From positions 1-22,918 of the forward strand of contig JAFUPT010000141.1 in NCBI GenBank assembly GCA_017481065.1: a stretch of DNA of 22,918 bases, in the 5' to 3' direction. The position numbers and the translations under genes are program-made. This DNA comes from Clostridia bacterium. Its GTDB lineage: Bacteria > Bacillota_A > Clostridia > Christensenellales > Aristaeellaceae. Positions within the stretch are counted from its first letter, which is position 1. Every line of letters starts with the position of its first letter. The notes below the pieces were generated by a model. That model saw only the letters and a list, made by a program, of their open reading frames with translations, made no database searches and was not told the origin of the DNA. This document shows, in pieces, positions 7,536 through 15,459 of the stretch.

Positions 7536-8786
7536 ATGAATCGCGGTATTTTTGCGCTGGTATCGGAGGAGCGGCTGCGGGATGTGCTGGAAACCCTGCA
7601 TGCCTACACGGAGCTGCCCCTGCAATTGGCCGGAAGCGATGGGGAAATCCTTTTGCAGTTCGGCAAGGAAACCGGTTATTGCAAGCTGCTGCACAGGCAT
7701 GTGTTCACCGGAAACGAATGCGCCCAGCTGCACGCCAAGGCCGGGCAGCGCGCCCGGCAATTGGGCGACAGCTATATTTTCACCTGCCATTCCAATATGA
7801 ACCACATCGCCTTTCCGCTGGTGCACCAGGGGGAAATGCTGGGCTGCATCATCATCGGCCCCTTTTTGATGGATGCGCCGGACAGCACGCTGGTGAGCAG
7901 CCTGCTGGAGCAGCATCCCCTCTCTCCCCTGCTGGCGCTGGAGCTCTACGATGAGCTCTCCGGCATACAGGTGGTTCCCCCGCACCGGGTGAACCATCTG
8001 AGCCGCCTGGTGGGGCATTTGCTTTCGCCGCTGCTGCCTGCGGAGAGGGCGCTGCTGATGCTCTCCAACGAGCGGCTGAACCAGCAGTCCCGCATCAATG
8101 AAACGATACAGATGTACAAGGAGCAGGGCGTTGCCCCCAGCCAGAGCTACTTCTACCAGAAGGAAAACGCGCTGCTGGCAAAGGTGAAAACCGGCAGCAT
8201 CAAGGAAGTAAAGGCCATGCTGAACGATCTGCTGGGCTATGTGCTCTTCAGCGAGGGCGGCAGGATTGAGAGCATGCGCGCCCACGCCATTGAGCTCACC
8301 ACGCTGCTCTCCCGCATCGCCATAGAGGGCGGCGCGCAGCCGGAGGAAATTTTCAACCTCAGCAGCCGCTTCATTCTCAGGATGAATGAGAGCCAGAGCA
8401 TCGATGTGCTATGCCAGCTGCTGCAGGACATGGCGGAGAGCTTCATGGGCGCGATGTTCAGCCGCACGGACAAGGGAAACCCCCACATCCGCCATGCCCT
8501 TCTATATATTTCCGAGCACTTTGCCGAGCCGCTCACCCTCGCCGGAGTGGCGGCGCAGGTGAAGCTGAGCCCGAATTATTTTTCCGCCCTCTTCCGGCAG
8601 ATGGCGGGCATGAGCTTCCGGGAACACCTGATGCGGGTGCGGGTGGAGGAGAGCAAGCACCTGCTGCTCTCCAGCAGCCATTCGCTCACGGATATCGCCA
8701 TGGCGGTGGGCTTCGCGGACCAGAGCTACTACTGCAAGGTGTTTAAGAGAATTGTTGGAATGACCCCGGGAAAGTTCCGGGCATAA
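7536..8786 (+). CDS. PocR sensory domain - AraC family transcriptional regulator
   Basis: This 416-residue regulator has an N-terminal PocR-type sensor domain (about residues 8-170) and a C-terminal double helix-turn-helix AraC domain (about 317-416). The sensor shows the family pattern: ELPLQLAGSDGEIL (26-39), C49 and C62, DSYIFTCHSNMNHIAFPL (78-95) with C84-H85, and GEMLGCIIIGPF (99-110). The DNA-binding part contains SPNYFSALFRQMAGMSF and DIAMAVGFADQSYYCKVFKR, the classic AraC pattern. Family knowledge: PocR domains respond to small organic ligands (first known for propanediol/cobalamin genes) and occur beside corrinoid methyltransferase operons. The start is ATG 7536 after CGAGG; a TTG at 7512 would overlap the ribosome binding site. 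It most likely activates the divergent corrinoid operon when its substrate is present. Confidence 0.93.
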   Translation: MNRGIFALVSEERLRDVLETLHAYTELPLQLAGSDGEILLQFGKETGYCKLLHRHVFTGNECAQLHAKAGQRARQLGDSYIFTCHSNMNHIAFPLVHQGEMLGCIIIGPFLMDAPDSTLVSSLLEQHPLSPLLALELYDELSGIQVVPPHRVNHLSRLVGHLLSPLLPAERALLMLSNERLNQQSRINETIQMYKEQGVAPSQSYFYQKENALLAKVKTGSIKEVKAMLNDLLGYVLFSEGGRIESMRAHAIELTTLLSRIAIEGGAQPEEIFNLSSRFILRMNESQSIDVLCQLLQDMAESFMGAMFSRTDKGNPHIRHALLYISEHFAEPLTLAGVAAQVKLSPNYFSALFRQMAGMSFREHLMRVRVEESKHLLLSSSHSLTDIAMAVGFADQSYYCKVFKRIVGMTPGKFRA

Positions 8787-8817
8787 AACCAGCCGCGCTA
8801 ATGCGCGGCTGGTTTTT
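8785..8817. terminator. Bidirectional Rho-independent terminator
   Basis: A perfect 14-bp stem (8785-8798 with 8803-8816) and a TAAT loop lie between the convergent regulator and DUF368 genes. The + strand side ends in GGTTTTTG; the - strand side ends in GGTTTTATG. The hairpin overlaps the stop codon of the regulator and the last codons and stop of the DUF368 gene, so both genes share a very compact 3' end. Confidence 0.92.
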
Positions 8818-9637
8818 GTATGCCATCGATCAAAAGTGCCGTCACGCAGCCGAAGGCGATGCACAGCGCGTGCACCCAGAAGGATGCGGCGGAATATGCA
8901 AAGCCGGAGATGGGAATGATGCCGGCGGTGGCGGCGATCACCACGCCGATCACGGCGTAATAGGCGAGCGCGTAATGCCGGGCAAAGAGGGCGCTCACGG
9001 CTTTTGAAAGGAGCAGTATGGTTGCGGCCGCGCCGATTCCCCCTGGGATGCACACGGCGGGGTTCAGCCGGGCAAGGCCGGAGACGAAGGGTTCATAGAG
9101 GCCGAGGGGCATCAGCAGGGTGGAAAAGCTGAGCCCCGGGGCGATGATGCTCAGCGCCAGACAGAAGCCGCAGAAGAGATACCAGGGAAAATCCGGCGCA
9201 ATGTGCGCATCCAGCAGCTTGAGCGCCGCCAGCAGCGCGGCCGTGAGCAAAAGCGCGATCCACAGCGCTGCCCGGCAGCCCCGGGGACGGCCCTGCGCCC
9301 CGGCTTCCCGGAAGAGGGCGGGCAGCATGCCTGCGATCAGCCCCACGAAGATGCACAGCGATGGCCCGGGATATTTTTCCAAAAAGAAGGACAGCGCATT
9401 CGCCACGCCCAGAAAGCCGATGAGCCCGCCCAGCGCCACAGGCGGCAGGATATGGGCGACGGATTTGAACTTATGCCGGGGATCGGCCAGGAAATCCATG
9501 ATGGGCCTGTACAGCCCAAAAACCGCGCAAAGCACGCCGCCGGATACGCCCGGCAGCACCGCGCCGAGGCCGATCAGCGCGCCCTGCAGCACGCGAAGGG
9601 CAAACTGCCGGGCAGGATGGGAGCGTTCATGAAGCAT
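8798..9637 (-). CDS. DUF368 membrane protein (PopT-like polyprenyl-phosphate translocase)
   Basis: This 279-residue polytopic membrane protein has about eight hydrophobic segments. It carries the DUF368 hallmarks in two inverted-repeat-like halves: GALIGLGAVLPGVSGGVL near the N-terminus followed by FGLYRPIMDFL, and later SIIAPGLSFSTLLMPLGLYEPF. Established knowledge: some DUF368 proteins (PopT) recycle undecaprenyl phosphate across the cytoplasmic membrane for cell-wall and glycan synthesis. ATG 9637 is chosen because GAGGA lies at good spacing; an upstream extension in the same frame (to 9721) has a hydrophilic, Cys/His/Met-rich sequence and no ribosome site. It stands alone on its strand, convergent with the regulator and divergent from the PTS gene. 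Function in this organism is inferred from family only. Confidence 0.9.
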   Translation of the reverse strand: MLHERSHPARQFALRVLQGALIGLGAVLPGVSGGVLCAVFGLYRPIMDFLADPRHKFKSVAHILPPVALGGLIGFLGVANALSFFLEKYPGPSLCIFVGLIAGMLPALFREAGAQGRPRGCRAALWIALLLTAALLAALKLLDAHIAPDFPWYLFCGFCLALSIIAPGLSFSTLLMPLGLYEPFVSGLARLNPAVCIPGGIGAAATILLLSKAVSALFARHYALAYYAVIGVVIAATAGIIPISGFAYSAASFWVHALCIAFGCVTALLIDGIQKPAAH

Positions 9638-9790
9638 TGCACTATCCTCAAAGCTCTGTTTTGGCCATGATATGCAGCCTTCGCCGCCGTCATGCATACG
9701 GAAAAACATCCATGCGCACAATTACGATGTGCATGGGCATTTTTTATGCCGCAGTTTTCAGGCGCGCTGCGCAGAAAGAAGGAAACGGAA
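9638..9790. promoter_or_regulatory. Divergent spacer upstream of PTS gene and DUF368 gene
   Basis: This 153-base region must contain promoters for both flanking genes, but no promoter close to consensus was found in either direction. A short hairpin GCACA (9716-9720) / TGTGC (9728-9732) is followed at 9741-9745 by a run of five T, and GGCAT-TTTTT-ATGCC (9736-9750) can form an alternative stem. This arrangement could be a leader attenuator for the PTS gene, but the stems are short. No match to the known RAT antiterminator site of GlcT/LicT was recognised. Confidence 0.3.
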
Positions 9791-11929
9791 ATGAGGAAAA
9801 ATGCAAAGCAAACTGCCGGGCAGGCGCTGCTTGCTCCCATGAGCGGCAGGATTGTGCCCCTGGGCGAAGTGCCGGACGATGTGTTTTCCCAGAAGGTGCT
9901 GGGCGACGGCGCGGCAATCCTGCCGGAGGATGGAAAGCTGTACAGCCCCGTGGACGGCGAGGTTTCCAGCATCGCGGAGACGCTGCATGCCTACGGCTTC
10001 CGCACCGAAGGCGGCCTTGAGGTATTGGTGCATGTGGGTTTGGATACCGTGGCGCTCAGGGGCGAGGGCTTCAAGCCGCTTGTGCAGGAGGGCGACAAGG
10101 TGAAGGCCGGGGATTTGGTTGCCGAGATCGACCTGGATTTCATTGCCTCCAAGGGCGTCAATGCCATCACGCCGGTTTTGATCTGCGATGGCGCGGATGG
10201 CAAGCGGATGGAAATATCTTCCGGCCGGGTGCAGGGCGGCAGGGACGCGCTCCTTTCCCTGCACGATGCGGCTGCGGATGATGCTCCGGAGAAGAAGCGG
10301 CCCCGACTGAACTTTGATCTTTTGCAGAAGCTGGGCAAGGTGCTGATGACCGTGATCGCCGTGATGCCCGCCGCTGGGTTTATGCTGAGCCTGGGCAAGC
10401 TGGTGCAGATCGCCGGGGCGGATATTCCCCTGCTGCTGAGTATCGGCAGCACCATGGAAAACATCGGCTGGGCCTTCATCAACAACCTGCACATCCTGTT
10501 CGCGGTGGCCATCGGCGGCAGCTGGGCGAAGGAGCGGGCGGGCGGCGCATTCGCGGCCGTGATCGCCTTTGTGCTGATCAACTGCATCACCGGCGCGGTG
10601 TTCGGCGTGAGCAGCACCATGCTGGAGACGGAGGGCGCGGTAGTGCATTCCCTGTTCGGGCAGGAGATGCCGGTGGCAAATTACTTCACCTCCGTGCTGG
10701 GCGCTCCGGCGCTGAACATGGGCGTGTTCATCGGCATCATTTCCGGCTTCGTGGGCGGCATGGTATACAACAGGTTTTATAACTTCCGGAAGCTGCCGGA
10801 TGCGCTGGCCTTCTTCAACGGCAAGCGCTTCGTGCCGCTGGCGGTAATCTTTTACTCCGTGATCGTATCGCTGGCGCTGGCGGTGGTTTGGCCTCTGGTG
10901 CAGGGCGGCATCAACGCCTTCGGCGTGTGGATCGCCAATTCGGCGGACAGCTCCCCGGTGCTGGCGCCCTTCATCTATGGAACCCTTGAGCGCCTGCTGC
11001 TGCCCTTCGGCCTGCACCACATGCTCACCATTCCCATGAATTACACCAGCTTCGGCGGCGAATACCTGATCCAGACCGGTATCAACATGGGCTCCTACGT
11101 CTACGGCCAGGACCCGCTGTGGCTGGCATGGGTGACGGACCTGATCAATTTCAAAAATGCCGGGGATATGGCTGCCTATGAAAGCCTGCTGGCCTCCGTA
11201 ACGCCCGCACGCTTTAAGGTAGGCCAGATGATCGGCGCTACGGGCCTTCTGATGGGCGTGGCCATCGCCATGTACCGCCGGGTGGACAGGGAAAGGCGCG
11301 GGAAATACCGCTCCATGTTCATTTCCACCTCGCTGGCTGTGCTCCTGACCGGCGTAACCGAGCCGGTGGAATTCATGTTCATGTTTGCCGCGCTGCCGCT
11401 GTACATCGTGTACGCGCTTTTGCAGGGCGCTGCCTTTGCGATGGCGGGCGTGATCAACCTGCGGCTGCATTCCTTCGGCAACCTGGAATTCCTCACCCGC
11501 GTGCCCATGAGCCTGCAGGCGGGCCTCGGGGGCGATATCATCAACTTCCTGGTCACCTGCGCGGCATTCCTCGGGATCGGCTATTTGGTGGCCTACTTCA
11601 TGATCGGCAGGTTCCGCCTCGCCACGCCGGGCCGCTTGGGCAACTATACCGATGAGAGCGAGGAAACGCCCTCCCTGCATGCCGCCGGAAACGGCGACAG
11701 CCAGGCAGAGCGCATCATCGCCCTGCTGGGCGGGCGGGAAAACATATCCCTTGTGGACGCCTGCATGACCCGGCTGCGCGTAACCGTGAAGGACCCGGAG
11801 AAGGTGGCGGATATTTCCGCCTGGAAGGCCGAGGGCGCGCTGGGCCTGCTGGTGAAGGGCGACGGCGTGCAGGCGGTGTACGGCCCGAAGGCGGATGTGC
11901 TGAAATCGGATATCAGCGATATCCTGTGA
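9791..11929 (+). CDS. PTS permease, glucose superfamily, domain order IIA-IIC-IIB
   Basis: This 712-residue membrane protein takes up and phosphorylates a sugar using phosphate from PEP. The IIA domain is at the N-terminus (about residues 10-150), with its phospho-acceptor H81 in LVHVGLDTV and the second active-site H66 in ETLHAYG. A linker leads into the IIC channel (about 173-620) with PAAGFMLSLG, HHMLTIPMNY and the GVTEP motif at 521-525. The IIB domain is at the C-terminus (about 640-712), with phospho-acceptor C658 in DACMTRLRV. All three phosphotransfer sites are intact. The order A-C-B is unlike PtsG/NagE (C-B-A) or BglF (B-C-A). ATG 9791 follows AAGGA; the longer frame from 9692 lacks a ribosome site. 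Enzyme I is 41 bases downstream. The substrate is probably a hexose or amino sugar, not resolved. Confidence 0.93.
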   Translation: MRKNAKQTAGQALLAPMSGRIVPLGEVPDDVFSQKVLGDGAAILPEDGKLYSPVDGEVSSIAETLHAYGFRTEGGLEVLVHVGLDTVALRGEGFKPLVQEGDKVKAGDLVAEIDLDFIASKGVNAITPVLICDGADGKRMEISSGRVQGGRDALLSLHDAAADDAPEKKRPRLNFDLLQKLGKVLMTVIAVMPAAGFMLSLGKLVQIAGADIPLLLSIGSTMENIGWAFINNLHILFAVAIGGSWAKERAGGAFAAVIAFVLINCITGAVFGVSSTMLETEGAVVHSLFGQEMPVANYFTSVLGAPALNMGVFIGIISGFVGGMVYNRFYNFRKLPDALAFFNGKRFVPLAVIFYSVIVSLALAVVWPLVQGGINAFGVWIANSADSSPVLAPFIYGTLERLLLPFGLHHMLTIPMNYTSFGGEYLIQTGINMGSYVYGQDPLWLAWVTDLINFKNAGDMAAYESLLASVTPARFKVGQMIGATGLLMGVAIAMYRRVDRERRGKYRSMFISTSLAVLLTGVTEPVEFMFMFAALPLYIVYALLQGAAFAMAGVINLRLHSFGNLEFLTRVPMSLQAGLGGDIINFLVTCAAFLGIGYLVAYFMIGRFRLATPGRLGNYTDESEETPSLHAAGNGDSQAERIIALLGGRENISLVDACMTRLRVTVKDPEKVADISAWKAEGALGLLVKGDGVQAVYGPKADVLKSDISDIL

Positions 11930-11970
11930 CGCCGCGCAGGTGAAGGGGGAACGATGAGGAGAGGTTTGAA

Positions 11971-13626
11971 ATGATTCTGATGCAGGGCAAGGGCGTATCC
12001 CGGGGCGTGGTGGAGGGCCCCATGTATTTCTTCCGGCGGCAGGAGCACGGCGTGATCCGCCGCCGCGCGGAGGATGCAGCGGCAGAGAGGCGGCGGCTCC
12101 AGCGGGCGCAGGAGGCCGCCATCGCCCAGCTGGAAGCCCTGGCGGAGCGCTGCCGGGGAGAAACCGGCGATGAATCCGCCACACTTTTTGAAACCCACGC
12201 CATGCTGGTGGAGGACGAGGACTACGCCGGGCGCATCCAGGCCATCCTGGAGGAGGAGCAATGCAGCGCGGAATATGCCGTGCAGCAGGCGGGCAGGCAG
12301 TTTGCCGCGATGTTTGCCGCCATGGACGATGCATATATGCAGGCCCGGGCGGCAGATATACGGGATGTTTCCCGGCGCATCATCAACAACCTGATGGGCA
12401 TTGCGGAGGGCGGCATCGATTCCGAGGAGCCGGTGATCCTGGCTGCGGATGATCTCGCCCCCTCCGAAACCATCCAGCTGGACAAACGCCGCATACTGGG
12501 CTTCATCACCCGGGAGGGCTCCGCCAACAGCCACACCGCCATACTCGCCCGCACCATGGGCATACCCGCCGTATGCGGCCTCGGCGAAAGCCTGAAAAGG
12601 GAATACAGCGGCCGGACCGCCTATGTGGACGGCGAAACCGGGCAGGTGGTGCTGGACCCGGATGCGCTCACCCTCGCGGCCCTGCGGGAAAAGCACCAGA
12701 AGCAGCTGGAGATAAAGGAACTGCTCAACACCATGAAGGGGCAGGAGGATATAACCCTCGATGGCCGGAAGATCGAGGTATGCTGCAACATCGGCTCCCC
12801 GGAGGATGTGGCGGCGGTGCTCAGCAACGATGGGCAGGGCATCGGCCTGTTCCGTTCGGAATTTTTATACCTTGCGGCGGACGACTATCCCAGCGAGGAG
12901 GAGCAGTTCCGGGCCTACAAGAGCGTGGCTGCGGCCATGAACGGCAGGCGGGTGATCATCCGCACGCTGGATATCGGCGCGGACAAGCAGGTGGATTATT
13001 TCGGCATGAAGAAGGAGGAAAACCCGGCGCTGGGCGTGCGCGCCATACGCATATGCCTGAACCGGCCGGAGGTTTTCAGGCCCCAGCTGCGCGCCCTCTA
13101 CCGGGCTTCCGCATACGGGAAAATCGCCATCATGTTTCCGATGATCACCTCCCTGTGGGAGCTGCGGGAATGCAGGCGCGCCTGCCAGAAGGTGATGGCC
13201 GAGCTGCACCGGGAGGGCATTCCATACGACAAGGATACGGAAATCGGCATCATGATCGAAACTCCGGCATCGGTATTCATTGCCGGGGAGCTGGCGCGGG
13301 AGGTGGATTTCTTCTCCGTGGGCACCAACGACCTGACCCAGTATACCCTCGCCTGCGACCGGCAGATGGGCGATCTGGGCAAATTCTTTGATCCCCACCA
13401 CCCGGCGGTGCTGCGCGCATTGAAGATGGTGGCAGACGCGGCCCACGGTGCCGGCATATGGGTGGGCATATGCGGCGAACTGGCCTCGGACCCGGATATG
13501 CTGGATACCTTCCTTGCCATGGGCATCGATGAGCTCTCCGTGTCCCCCGCTGCGGTGCTGCCCCTGCGGGCGGAGATACGCAGGCGCATCGCGAAGACCT
13601 GCACCCTGGAAAGGCTGGAGTGCTGA
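11971..13626 (+). CDS. ptsI: PTS Enzyme I (phosphoenolpyruvate-protein phosphotransferase)
   Basis: This 551-residue cytosolic enzyme transfers phosphate from PEP to HPr, the first step of every PTS. The N-terminal HPr-binding and phosphohistidine domains lead to H188 in GSANSHTAILAR, the phosphorylated histidine. The C-terminal PEP-binding barrel contains NPALGVRAIRICLNRPEVF, MIETPAS, FSVGTNDLTQYTLACDR and C501 in VGICGELASDP. Length is slightly under the usual 570 or so, but all motifs are present. Variants from the common form are GSANSH (usually GGxTSH) and GICGELASD (usually GMCGEMAGD). ATG 11971 follows GGAGAGG. It is probably co-transcribed with the PTS permease. No HPr gene is visible, so HPr must come from elsewhere in the genome. 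It could be a system-dedicated second Enzyme I rather than the general one. Confidence 0.95.
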   Translation: MILMQGKGVSRGVVEGPMYFFRRQEHGVIRRRAEDAAAERRRLQRAQEAAIAQLEALAERCRGETGDESATLFETHAMLVEDEDYAGRIQAILEEEQCSAEYAVQQAGRQFAAMFAAMDDAYMQARAADIRDVSRRIINNLMGIAEGGIDSEEPVILAADDLAPSETIQLDKRRILGFITREGSANSHTAILARTMGIPAVCGLGESLKREYSGRTAYVDGETGQVVLDPDALTLAALREKHQKQLEIKELLNTMKGQEDITLDGRKIEVCCNIGSPEDVAAVLSNDGQGIGLFRSEFLYLAADDYPSEEEQFRAYKSVAAAMNGRRVIIRTLDIGADKQVDYFGMKKEENPALGVRAIRICLNRPEVFRPQLRALYRASAYGKIAIMFPMITSLWELRECRRACQKVMAELHREGIPYDKDTEIGIMIETPASVFIAGELAREVDFFSVGTNDLTQYTLACDRQMGDLGKFFDPHHPAVLRALKMVADAAHGAGIWVGICGELASDPDMLDTFLAMGIDELSVSPAAVLPLRAEIRRRIAKTCTLERLEC

Positions 13627-13630
13627 GCTG

Positions 13631-13660
13631 TTGCCTTCGCGCCGGAGGATATAGTATAAT
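13631..13660 (+). promoter_or_regulatory. Promoter of the glycerate kinase gene
   Basis: TTGCCT (13631-13636) and a perfect TATAAT (13655-13660) are separated by 18 bases. The predicted start of transcription is about 25 bases before the glycerate kinase start codon and just after the ptsI stop, so the kinase can be expressed independently. The -35 matches four of six consensus bases. Confidence 0.68.
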
Positions 13661-13692
13661 ATGCTTACCAAGGATAAGGAGATTGCTTTTCC

Positions 13693-14934
13693 ATGAACGA
13701 GCTTCTTCGCGCACATGCCGCCGCCATCGCGGCCGCTTCCATCGATGCTGTGAAGCCCGACGGCGCTGTGCGCCGCGCGCTGGCGGACCGGGAATTCGGC
13801 GGCCGGGTGGTGCTGGTGGCTGCGGGCAAGGCCGCATGGCAGATGGCCAAAACCGCCCGCGATTGCCTGGGAGACAGGATCAGCGGCGGCGTGGTGATCA
13901 CCAAATACGGCCATGCGATGGGGCCCATCGGGAACTTTGCCTGCCGGGAGGCGGGTCATCCCGTTCCGGATGAAAATTCCTTCGCCGCCACCCGGGCCGC
14001 GCTGGAGCTGGTGCGCGATCTTTCGGAAGAAGATACCGTGCTCTTCCTGCTCTCCGGCGGCGGCAGCGCGCTCTTTGAGGAACCCCTGGTGGCGGGCGAA
14101 GTGCTCCAGGATATCACCGGCCAGCTGCTGGCCTGCGGCGCGGACATCGTGGAGATCAACACCATCCGCAAGCGCCTCTCCGCCGTGAAGGGCGGCCGCT
14201 TTGCCCGGCATTGCGCCCCGGCGCAGGTTTTTTCCATTGTGCTGAGCGATATACTGGGCGACCCGCTGGATATGATCGCCTCCGGCCCTGCCTGCCCGGA
14301 CAGCAGCACCTGCGTCCAGGCGATGGAAATTGCCCGGAAGTATGGATTGCATCTCACGGAGGAGGCGAGGGCGCTTTTATCCGTGGAGACGCCGAAGGAA
14401 CTTGATAACGTGGAAACCCGTATCACCGGCTCCGTGCGGGAGCTTTGCGCTGCGGCGGCCGCAGCCTGCCGGGAGCTGGGCTATGAACCCCTGCTGCTGA
14501 CGGACCAGCTCTGCTGCCAGGCGCGGGAGGCGGGCAGCTTCCTTTCTTCCGTGCTGCGCACCCACGCGGGCTGCGGCAGAAATTTGGCCTTCATCGCGGG
14601 CGGGGAAACGGTGGTGCGCCTCACGGGCAGCGGCAAGGGCGGCCGGAACCAGGAACTTGCCCTCTCCGCCGCAGCCGGAATCGGGGGAAATGCCGGGATG
14701 GCGGTGTTCAGCGTGGGCAGCGACGGCACAGACGGCCCCACCGATGCAGCCGGCGGCTATGCCGACGGCGATACTGCGGCGGCCCTGCGGGAGCGCGAGC
14801 TGGATATCTACCGCATATTGCAGGAAAATGATTCCTACAATGCCCTGAAGGCCGTAAACGGCCTGATCTTCACCGGCCCCACCGGCACCAATGTGAATGA
14901 CGTGGCCGTTGCGCTGCTGCGTGAAAGGGAATAA
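13693..14934 (+). CDS. Glycerate 2-kinase, type II (DUF4147/MOFRL family)
   Basis: This 413-residue cytosolic kinase converts D-glycerate and ATP to 2-phosphoglycerate, feeding lower glycolysis. It has the N-terminal DUF4147 domain with AAGKAA (43-48), GHPVPDENS (88-96), the nucleotide-site glycine loop SGGGSAL (121-127) and EINTIRKRLSAVKGGR near 154-169. The C-terminal MOFRL domain carries GSGKGGRNQELAL and SDGTDGPTDAAGG. Length is normal for the GckA/TtuD type. ATG 13693 follows AAGGAGA (13676-13682) by 10 bases. It has its own promoter and is closed by a terminator 6 bases after its stop. Next to a PTS it may serve breakdown of a sugar acid or a glycerate-yielding intermediate, but that link is only positional. 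Confidence 0.93.
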   Translation: MNELLRAHAAAIAAASIDAVKPDGAVRRALADREFGGRVVLVAAGKAAWQMAKTARDCLGDRISGGVVITKYGHAMGPIGNFACREAGHPVPDENSFAATRAALELVRDLSEEDTVLFLLSGGGSALFEEPLVAGEVLQDITGQLLACGADIVEINTIRKRLSAVKGGRFARHCAPAQVFSIVLSDILGDPLDMIASGPACPDSSTCVQAMEIARKYGLHLTEEARALLSVETPKELDNVETRITGSVRELCAAAAAACRELGYEPLLLTDQLCCQAREAGSFLSSVLRTHAGCGRNLAFIAGGETVVRLTGSGKGGRNQELALSAAAGIGGNAGMAVFSVGSDGTDGPTDAAGGYADGDTAAALRERELDIYRILQENDSYNALKAVNGLIFTGPTGTNVNDVAVALLRERE

Positions 14935-14939
14935 AAATT

Positions 14940-14967
14940 GCCTCCGGCGATTGCCGGAGGCCTTTTT
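14940..14967. terminator. Bidirectional Rho-independent terminator
   Basis: A perfect 9-bp GC-rich stem (14940-14948 with 14953-14961) with loop GATT is followed by CTTTTT on the + strand. On the - strand it is followed by an AATTTTTATT tract. It ends the glycerate kinase transcript and also the convergent operon that finishes with the VOC gene at 14976. Confidence 0.95.
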
Positions 14968-14975
14968 ATCGGGGA

Positions 14976-15404
14976 TTAGCCCTTGTAGGAACCATCGGTG
15001 TTGACCCAGAACAGCTCGAGCATCTCGTTGTCGGGGCCGCGGAAGAAGTTGAAGCGCACGCCGCAGTTGTATACGTCGGGAGCCCATGCATCGTTTTCAT
15101 TGTCGAACTTAACGCCCTTGGCGAGCAGGTCTGCCTTGGCAGCGTCATAATCGCTTACCTGGAAGGCGATGTGGCCGACAACGCCGTTGGGATCGGCATG
15201 CTGGTCCTCGGGGAACTGCTCGAGGTCGATGATGAGGTTGCCGCGCTTTACGAAGCAGGTGGTGATGATGCCGGACGGGCAGGGAACGTCTGCTTCATAG
15301 ATGCAGGTCATGCCGAGTACTTCGGTGTAGAACTTCTTGGAAGCCTTGATATCCTTGCAAACCATACCAACGTGGTCGCAGCCAAAGATGTCGTAATTTG
15401 CCAT
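14976..15404 (-). CDS. VOC superfamily metalloenzyme (glyoxalase I / epimerase-like)
   Basis: This 142-residue single-chain vicinal oxygen chelate protein has two beta-alpha-beta-beta-beta units. All four metal ligands expected for glyoxalase I or methylmalonyl-CoA epimerase are visible: H11 (CDHVGMV), E62 (IIDLEQF), H78 (VGHIAFQV) and E130 (EMLELFW). It should therefore be a catalytic metal-dependent isomerase, lyase or dioxygenase rather than a binding protein. The second ATG (15404) is chosen because it lies 8 bases from AGGAGG (15413-15418); the ATG at 15410 would be only 2 bases away. It is 55 bases after a Gfo/Idh/MocA gene on the same strand with no terminator between. It probably handles a keto or lactaldehyde-type product of that dehydrogenase; the actual substrate is unknown. 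Confidence 0.9.
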   Translation of the reverse strand: MANYDIFGCDHVGMVCKDIKASKKFYTEVLGMTCIYEADVPCPSGIITTCFVKRGNLIIDLEQFPEDQHADPNGVVGHIAFQVSDYDAAKADLLAKGVKFDNENDAWAPDVYNCGVRFNFFRGPDNEMLELFWVNTDGSYKG

Positions 15405-15459
15405 TTTCATTTCCTCCTAAGTTTTTACTCTCTTTTTTAAACAGAACGGGTCTGTCAGA

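Noticed and set aside
9758..12334. Very long open frame on the - strand opposite the PTS permease gene
   Set aside because: The translation is low-complexity, rich in His, Gln, Ala and Gly, with no family motif; it mirrors the codon bias of the real gene on the other strand.
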